NCBI GenBank assembly: GCA_946221915.1 | Contig: CAMIKG010000086.1 | Span: forward strand, 1 to 17,845 | Length of the DNA stretch: 17,845 nucleotides | From: an uncultured Erwinia sp. | Lineage (GTDB): Bacteria > Pseudomonadota > Gammaproteobacteria > Enterobacterales > Enterobacteriaceae | Direction of reading: 5' to 3' | Part shown: in pieces, positions 14,518-17,845 of the stretch | How positions within the stretch are numbered: the stretch's first letter is position 1 | How the letters are laid out: every line of letters starts with the position of its first letter | Made by a program: the position numbers and the translations under genes | The notes under the pieces: generated by a model | What the model saw: only the letters and a program-made list of their open reading frames with translations | Database searches by the model: none | What the model was told of the DNA's origin: nothing

Positions 14518-15231
14518 ATGACCTCAATTCAGCAAAACCTACAGCAAGTACGCCAGCGAATCTCAGCGGCATGCGAACGTTGCGGCCGCGATCCAGCAGA
14601 AGTTACGCTGCTTGCAGTCAGTAAAACCAAACCTGCGAGCGCGGTCGAAGAAGCGGCGGCGGCAGGGCAAATCGCTTTTGGTGAGAATTACGTGCAGGAA
14701 GGGGTAGATAAAATTCAGGCGCTGGCAGCGTTTCCAGAGCTGGAATGGCACTTTATCGGCCCGCTGCAATCCAACAAGAGCCGTCTGGTGGCGGAAAACT
14801 TTGCCTGGTGCCATACCGTTGACCGGCTGCGCATCGCTACCCGGCTGAATGAGCAGCGTCCTGCACAGCTGCCGCCGCTGAATGTGCTTATCCAGATAAA
14901 CATCAGCGACGAAAGCAGTAAATCTGGCATTATGTTGCAGGACTTGCCCGCGCTGGCGCAGGAAATCGCCCGGCTGCCGCATCTGACGCTGCGCGGTCTG
15001 ATGGCTATCCCGGCGCCGGAAAGCGACTATCAGCGCCAGCTGGCGGTTTGTCAGCAGATGGCGCAGGCGCTGGAACAGTTAAAACAGGACTATCCATCCG
15101 TTGATACGCTGTCTCTGGGCATGAGCGACGATATGGATGCCGCTATTGCGGCAGGCAGTACCATGGTGCGCATTGGCACCGCGATTTTTGGCGCGCGTGA
15201 CTACACTCACGCCACTCACAACAACCACTGA
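14518..15231 (+). CDS. yggS: PLP homeostasis protein YggS (PLPBP)
   Basis: The 237-residue product (E. coli 234) is a fold-III type PLP-binding protein without known enzymatic activity that buffers pyridoxal phosphate and influences amino-acid pools. The PLP lysine is K36 in LLAVSKTKPA. FGENYVQE, WHFIGPLQSNK, INISDESSKSG, GLMAIPAP, SLGMSDDMDAAI and MVRIGTAIFG are all as in the family. The ATG at 14518 gives the family-typical N-terminus, but no ribosome binding site is obvious. A longer in-frame start at 14296 overlaps yggR on the other strand and is rejected. A possible promoter (TGCAGA, 17 bp, TACACT at 14470-14475) lies within yggR. Confidence 0.95.
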   Translation: MTSIQQNLQQVRQRISAACERCGRDPAEVTLLAVSKTKPASAVEEAAAAGQIAFGENYVQEGVDKIQALAAFPELEWHFIGPLQSNKSRLVAENFAWCHTVDRLRIATRLNEQRPAQLPPLNVLIQINISDESSKSGIMLQDLPALAQEIARLPHLTLRGLMAIPAPESDYQRQLAVCQQMAQALEQLKQDYPSVDTLSLGMSDDMDAAIAAGSTMVRIGTAIFGARDYTHATHNNH

Positions 15232-15239
15232 GGAACCTC

Positions 15240-15794
15240 ATGCTGACGTTGACTTTTCTGGTCAAGACCCTGATCGATCTCTACGTAATGGTGCTGCTGC
15301 TGCGTATCTGGATGCAGTGGTCACGCTGTGATTTTTACAACCCGCTGGCGCAGTTTGTGGTGAAAATAACGCAGCCGGTGGTGAAACCGCTGCGCCGTAT
15401 TATTCCGGCCATTGGCCCGATTGACACCGCTTCGCTGCTGCTGGCCTTTGTGCTCACCACGCTGAAGTACCCTATTTTGCTGCTGATTCAGGTGGGGGCG
15501 CTGTCGGTCGATCCGATGAACCTGCTGGTCGGTTTGCTGGCGCTGGTGAAGTCCGCCGGTTATCTGGTGTTCTGGGTGATTATTATCCGCTCGCTGATGA
15601 GCTGGATCAGCCAGGGACGCGGTGCCGTGGACTATGTGCTGATTCAGTTAACTGAACCGCTGATGGCGCCGGTACGTCGCATTATTCCAGCCATGGGCGG
15701 CATCGATTTCTCCGCAATGGTGGTGATTCTGGTGCTGTACCTGCTGAACTACCTCGGCATGGACCTGTTCCCTGGCCTGTGGTACCTGCTGTAA
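15240..15794 (+). CDS. yggT: YggT family integral membrane protein
   Basis: This is a hydrophobic inner-membrane protein of 184 residues (E. coli 188). It shows an internal duplication typical of the YGGT family: PVVKPLRRIIPAIGPID (46-62) is repeated as PLMAPVRRIIPAMGGID (139-155), each preceded and followed by membrane segments. Function is not established; links to potassium or osmotic tolerance have been suggested for E. coli YggT. The ribosome binding site GAGGA overlaps the yggS stop codon, 8 bp before the ATG, so the two genes form an operon. Confidence 0.93.
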   Translation: MLTLTFLVKTLIDLYVMVLLLRIWMQWSRCDFYNPLAQFVVKITQPVVKPLRRIIPAIGPIDTASLLLAFVLTTLKYPILLLIQVGALSVDPMNLLVGLLALVKSAGYLVFWVIIIRSLMSWISQGRGAVDYVLIQLTEPLMAPVRRIIPAMGGIDFSAMVVILVLYLLNYLGMDLFPGLWYLL

Positions 15795-15822
15795 CGCATT
15801 AATTATGAATTCTGGATCTGTT

Positions 15823-16416
15823 ATGCAAAAAGTTGTACTCGCAACCGGTAACCCGGGCAAAGTGCGCGAACTGGCCGACCTGCTGGCGGCCTTCGGCCTG
15901 GATATCGTGGCGCAAACCGAACTCGGCGTTGAATCCGCCGAAGAGACCGGTTTAACCTTTATTGAAAACGCCATCCTCAAGGCGCGTCACGCGGCGCAAA
16001 TCACCGGTTTACCGGCGATTGCCGATGACTCCGGCCTGGCGGTGGATGCGCTGGGCGGCGCGCCGGGGATCTACTCCGCACGCTACGCCGGAGAAGACGC
16101 CTCCGACCAGCAAAACCTGGAAAAACTGCTGGTTGCGCTGCAGGACGTCCCGGACGATCGCCGTCAGGCGCAGTTCCACTGTGTGCTGGTGTATGTACGT
16201 CACGCAGCAGACCCAACGCCGCTGGTATTCCACGGCAGCTGGGAAGGGGTGATTACCCGCACAGCGGCGGGCAATGGTGGCTTTGGTTACGATCCCATTT
16301 TCTTTGTTCCGGAACTGGGCAAAACCGCAGCTGAACTGACAAAGGATGAGAAACGCGCTGTATCCCACCGCGGCAAGGCATTGACGCTGCTGTTGGAAGC
16401 GATGCGTAATGGCTAA
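15823..16416 (+). CDS. rdgB: dITP/XTP pyrophosphatase (RdgB/HAM1)
   Basis: RdgB hydrolyses non-canonical purine nucleoside triphosphates (dITP, ITP, XTP) to monophosphates and so keeps them out of DNA and RNA. The 197-residue product has the E. coli length and motifs: ATGNPGK near the start, IADDSGL (66-72), FGYDPIF (154-160) and SHRGKAL (181-187). The ATG at 15823 gives the standard N-terminus MQKVVLATGN. An ATG six codons upstream (15805) cannot be excluded, because neither has a clear ribosome binding site. In E. coli yggU sits directly upstream; here only 28 bp separate yggT and rdgB. The gene overlaps hemW by 8 bp. Confidence 0.95.
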   Translation: MQKVVLATGNPGKVRELADLLAAFGLDIVAQTELGVESAEETGLTFIENAILKARHAAQITGLPAIADDSGLAVDALGGAPGIYSARYAGEDASDQQNLEKLLVALQDVPDDRRQAQFHCVLVYVRHAADPTPLVFHGSWEGVITRTAAGNGGFGYDPIFFVPELGKTAAELTKDEKRAVSHRGKALTLLLEAMRNG

Positions 16417-17548
16417 CCGTCCACCACTGAGTCTGTATATCCATATTCCGTGGTGCGTGCAAAAATGCCCTTACTGCGATTTCAACTCGCATGCGTTAAA
16501 AGGCGAGGTGCCGCACGAAGAGTATGTGCGTCACCTGCTGGCGGATCTCGATAACGACCTGCCGCTCACCGGTGGGCGTGAAGTGCGCACCATCTTTATT
16601 GGCGGCGGCACGCCCAGCCTGTTAAGCAGTGAAGCAATGATGCTGCTGATGGAGGGCGTGCGGGCGCGCCTGCCGCTGGCGCCTGACGCGGAAATCACTA
16701 TGGAAGCCAACCCGGGCACGGTGGAGGCTGACCGTTTCAGTGGTTATCAGCGTGCAGGGATCAACCGTATCTCGATTGGCGTACAGAGTTTCAGCCCGCA
16801 GAAACTGCAGCGGCTGGGACGCATCCACGGCCCGGAAGAAGCGAAACGCGCGGCGCATCTTGCCGCGGGTCTGGGGTTGCGCAGCTTTAATCTCGATTTA
16901 ATGCATGGCCTGCCGGATCAGACGCTGGAAGAAGCGCTGGACGATCTGCGCCAGGCGATTGCGCTGAATCCGCCTCACCTTTCCTGGTATCAGCTGACCA
17001 TTGAGCCGAACACCCTGTTCAGCTCACGTCCGCCGAAGCTGCCGGATGACGACGCGCTGTGGGATATTTTTGAACAGGGTGACCGCCTGCTGACCGCCGC
17101 CGGTTATCAGCAGTATGAAACCTCGGCGTATGCCAAACCGGGCTACCGCTGTGAGCATAACCTCAACTACTGGCGCTTTGGCGATTACCTCGGTATTGGC
17201 TGCGGCGCACATGGCAAACTGACACAGGATGACGGACGCATTATCCGCACCGTTAAAACCCGCCACCCGCGCGGTTTTATGGCCGGTAATTATCTCGATC
17301 GTCAGTATGAAGTGGCGGACAGCGAGAAGCCGTTTGAGTTCTTTATGAACCGTTTCCGTCTGCTGGAAGCCGCGCCGCGTCGGGAGTTTGTCGACTTTAC
17401 CGGTCTGGATGAAAGCGTGATTCGGGCGCAACTTAATGAGGCGCTGGAGAAAGGTTATCTGACGGAAACGATGGATAGCTGGCAGATTACGGAGAAGGGG
17501 AAGTTATTCCTCAATTCGCTGCTGGAGCTGTTTTTAGCGGAAGAGTGA
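16409..17548 (+). CDS. hemW: Radical SAM heme chaperone HemW
   Basis: HemW is a heme-binding radical SAM protein proposed to deliver heme to respiratory enzymes. It was formerly misnamed as an oxygen-independent coproporphyrinogen oxidase. The 379-residue product (E. coli 378) has the 4Fe-4S motif C16xxxC20xxC23, GGGTPS (65-70), the EANPGT and GVQSF segments of the radical SAM core, and the HNLNYW motif (250-255) associated with heme binding in HemW. The fourth cysteine typical of HemN proper (CxxxCxxCxC) is absent: F25 follows D24. Its start overlaps the rdgB 3' end by 8 bp, so it is coupled to the yggS-yggT-rdgB unit. Confidence 0.96.
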   Translation: MANRPPLSLYIHIPWCVQKCPYCDFNSHALKGEVPHEEYVRHLLADLDNDLPLTGGREVRTIFIGGGTPSLLSSEAMMLLMEGVRARLPLAPDAEITMEANPGTVEADRFSGYQRAGINRISIGVQSFSPQKLQRLGRIHGPEEAKRAAHLAAGLGLRSFNLDLMHGLPDQTLEEALDDLRQAIALNPPHLSWYQLTIEPNTLFSSRPPKLPDDDALWDIFEQGDRLLTAAGYQQYETSAYAKPGYRCEHNLNYWRFGDYLGIGCGAHGKLTQDDGRIIRTVKTRHPRGFMAGNYLDRQYEVADSEKPFEFFMNRFRLLEAAPRREFVDFTGLDESVIRAQLNEALEKGYLTETMDSWQITEKGKLFLNSLLELFLAEE

Positions 17549-17584
17549 TGTTGTAACACGAGGATTGTCTGGCAGTCTGCGATG

Positions 17585-17612
17585 ATCTGTAATCTGTAAT
17601 CTGTAATCTGTA
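17585..17612. repeat. Tandem heptamer ATCTGTA, four exact copies
   Basis: Four perfect contiguous copies of ATCTGTA begin 37 bp after the hemW stop. The unit is 7 bp, not a multiple of 3, and lies in non-coding DNA. Copy number could vary between strains by slippage. Confidence 0.9.
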
Positions 17613-17648
17613 GTCAGACAACCATTCTTACCGGCGTTGCTGATCTGA

Positions 17649-17757
17649 CCCCCTCCCCCATTCTATGGGGGAGGGTTAGGGAGGGGGAGCTAACGACTCA
17701 GATCCCGAGCCGCTAGCTCCCCCATCCCAACCTTCCCCCGCCACGCGGGGGAAGGGG
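17649..17757. repeat. Nested GC-rich palindrome, MITE-like
   Basis: Two arms (17649-17692 and 17714-17757) are imperfect inverted copies around a 21-bp centre. Each arm contains its own perfect 11-bp hairpin with a 3-nt loop: 17651-17661 with 17665-17675, and 17731-17741 with 17745-17755. The remaining arm parts pair with each other (GGGGGAGCTA against TAGCTCCCCC). The folded form is a three-way junction. Similar runs of CCTCCCCC/GGGGGAGG occur between genes in many enterobacteria, so a dispersed non-autonomous repeat is likely. It may also stop hemW transcription. Confidence 0.75.
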
Positions 17758-17810
17758 CTGTTCAGTGCATATTTTCCAGGTCAGCGCACAATCTAAACAT
17801 CTGCAAACCG

Positions 17811-17838
17811 TTAAGCCTTAAGCCTTAAGCCTTAAGCC
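17811..17838. repeat. Tandem heptamer TTAAGCC, four exact copies
   Basis: Four perfect contiguous copies of TTAAGCC lie 7 bp from the window end. Their sequence is unrelated to the ATCTGTA array but has the same unit length and copy number. The nested palindrome lies between the two arrays. No gene is visible in 17549-17845. Confidence 0.9.
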
Positions 17839-17845
17839 CCTGAGC

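Noticed and set aside
17585..17838. CRISPR array
   Set aside because: The repeats are 7-bp contiguous tandem units without spacers and no cas gene is present, so this is a simple tandem array, not CRISPR.

Overview
This window looks like chromosomal DNA of a member of the Enterobacterales, most probably Erwiniaceae (Erwinia or Pantoea type). The gene order agmatinase, arginine decarboxylase, metK, galP, sprT, endA, rsmE, gshB, yqgE, ruvX, yggR, yggS, yggT, rdgB, hemW is the conserved speB-to-hemW neighbourhood of E. coli. Nearly every protein can be aligned by eye with its E. coli counterpart, and lengths are nearly identical. The family assignment is an inference from divergence, intergenic repeats and one accessory gene; no rRNA or other marker is present.

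Region by region. Positions 1-272 hold no gene, only hairpin-rich repeat-like DNA and the speB terminator. Positions 273-3551 (minus strand) carry speB, speA and a small ORF overlapping speA that I identify as a yqgB homologue; these convert arginine to agmatine and then putrescine. Positions 3552-4238 are a divergent control region: a strong speA promoter on the minus strand with a long structured leader, and the metK promoter with tandem MetJ-box-like octamers on the plus strand. metK (4239-5393) makes S-adenosylmethionine and ends in a clear terminator. Positions 5440-5841 hold the galP control region, with a near-perfect GalR operator and a CRP site spaced as in the classical gal promoter. 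galP, sprT, endA, rsmE, gshB, yqgE and ruvX follow, all on the plus strand, mostly as separate or short transcription units.

Positions 11781-13475 are the accessory part. A 515-codon gene of much lower GC sits between ruvX and yggR, where E. coli has nothing. I do not recognise its product. It has no signal peptide or membrane segment. Its N-terminus is Ser/Thr/Asn-rich and poor in acidic residues, its Cys-rich first half looks folded, and its tail is disordered and holds four RxRxxS/T motifs. This profile fits a secreted, host-directed effector, but that is inference only.

Positions 13486-17548 return to the core: yggR (PilT-like ATPase) on the minus strand, divergent from the compact plus-strand unit yggS, yggT, rdgB, hemW (PLP homeostasis, membrane protein, non-canonical NTP clean-up, heme chaperone). 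The small DUF167 gene yggU, which lies between yggT and rdgB in E. coli, is missing. Positions 17549-17845 have no gene. They hold two different 7-bp units, each repeated four times in tandem, on either side of a nested GC-rich palindrome.
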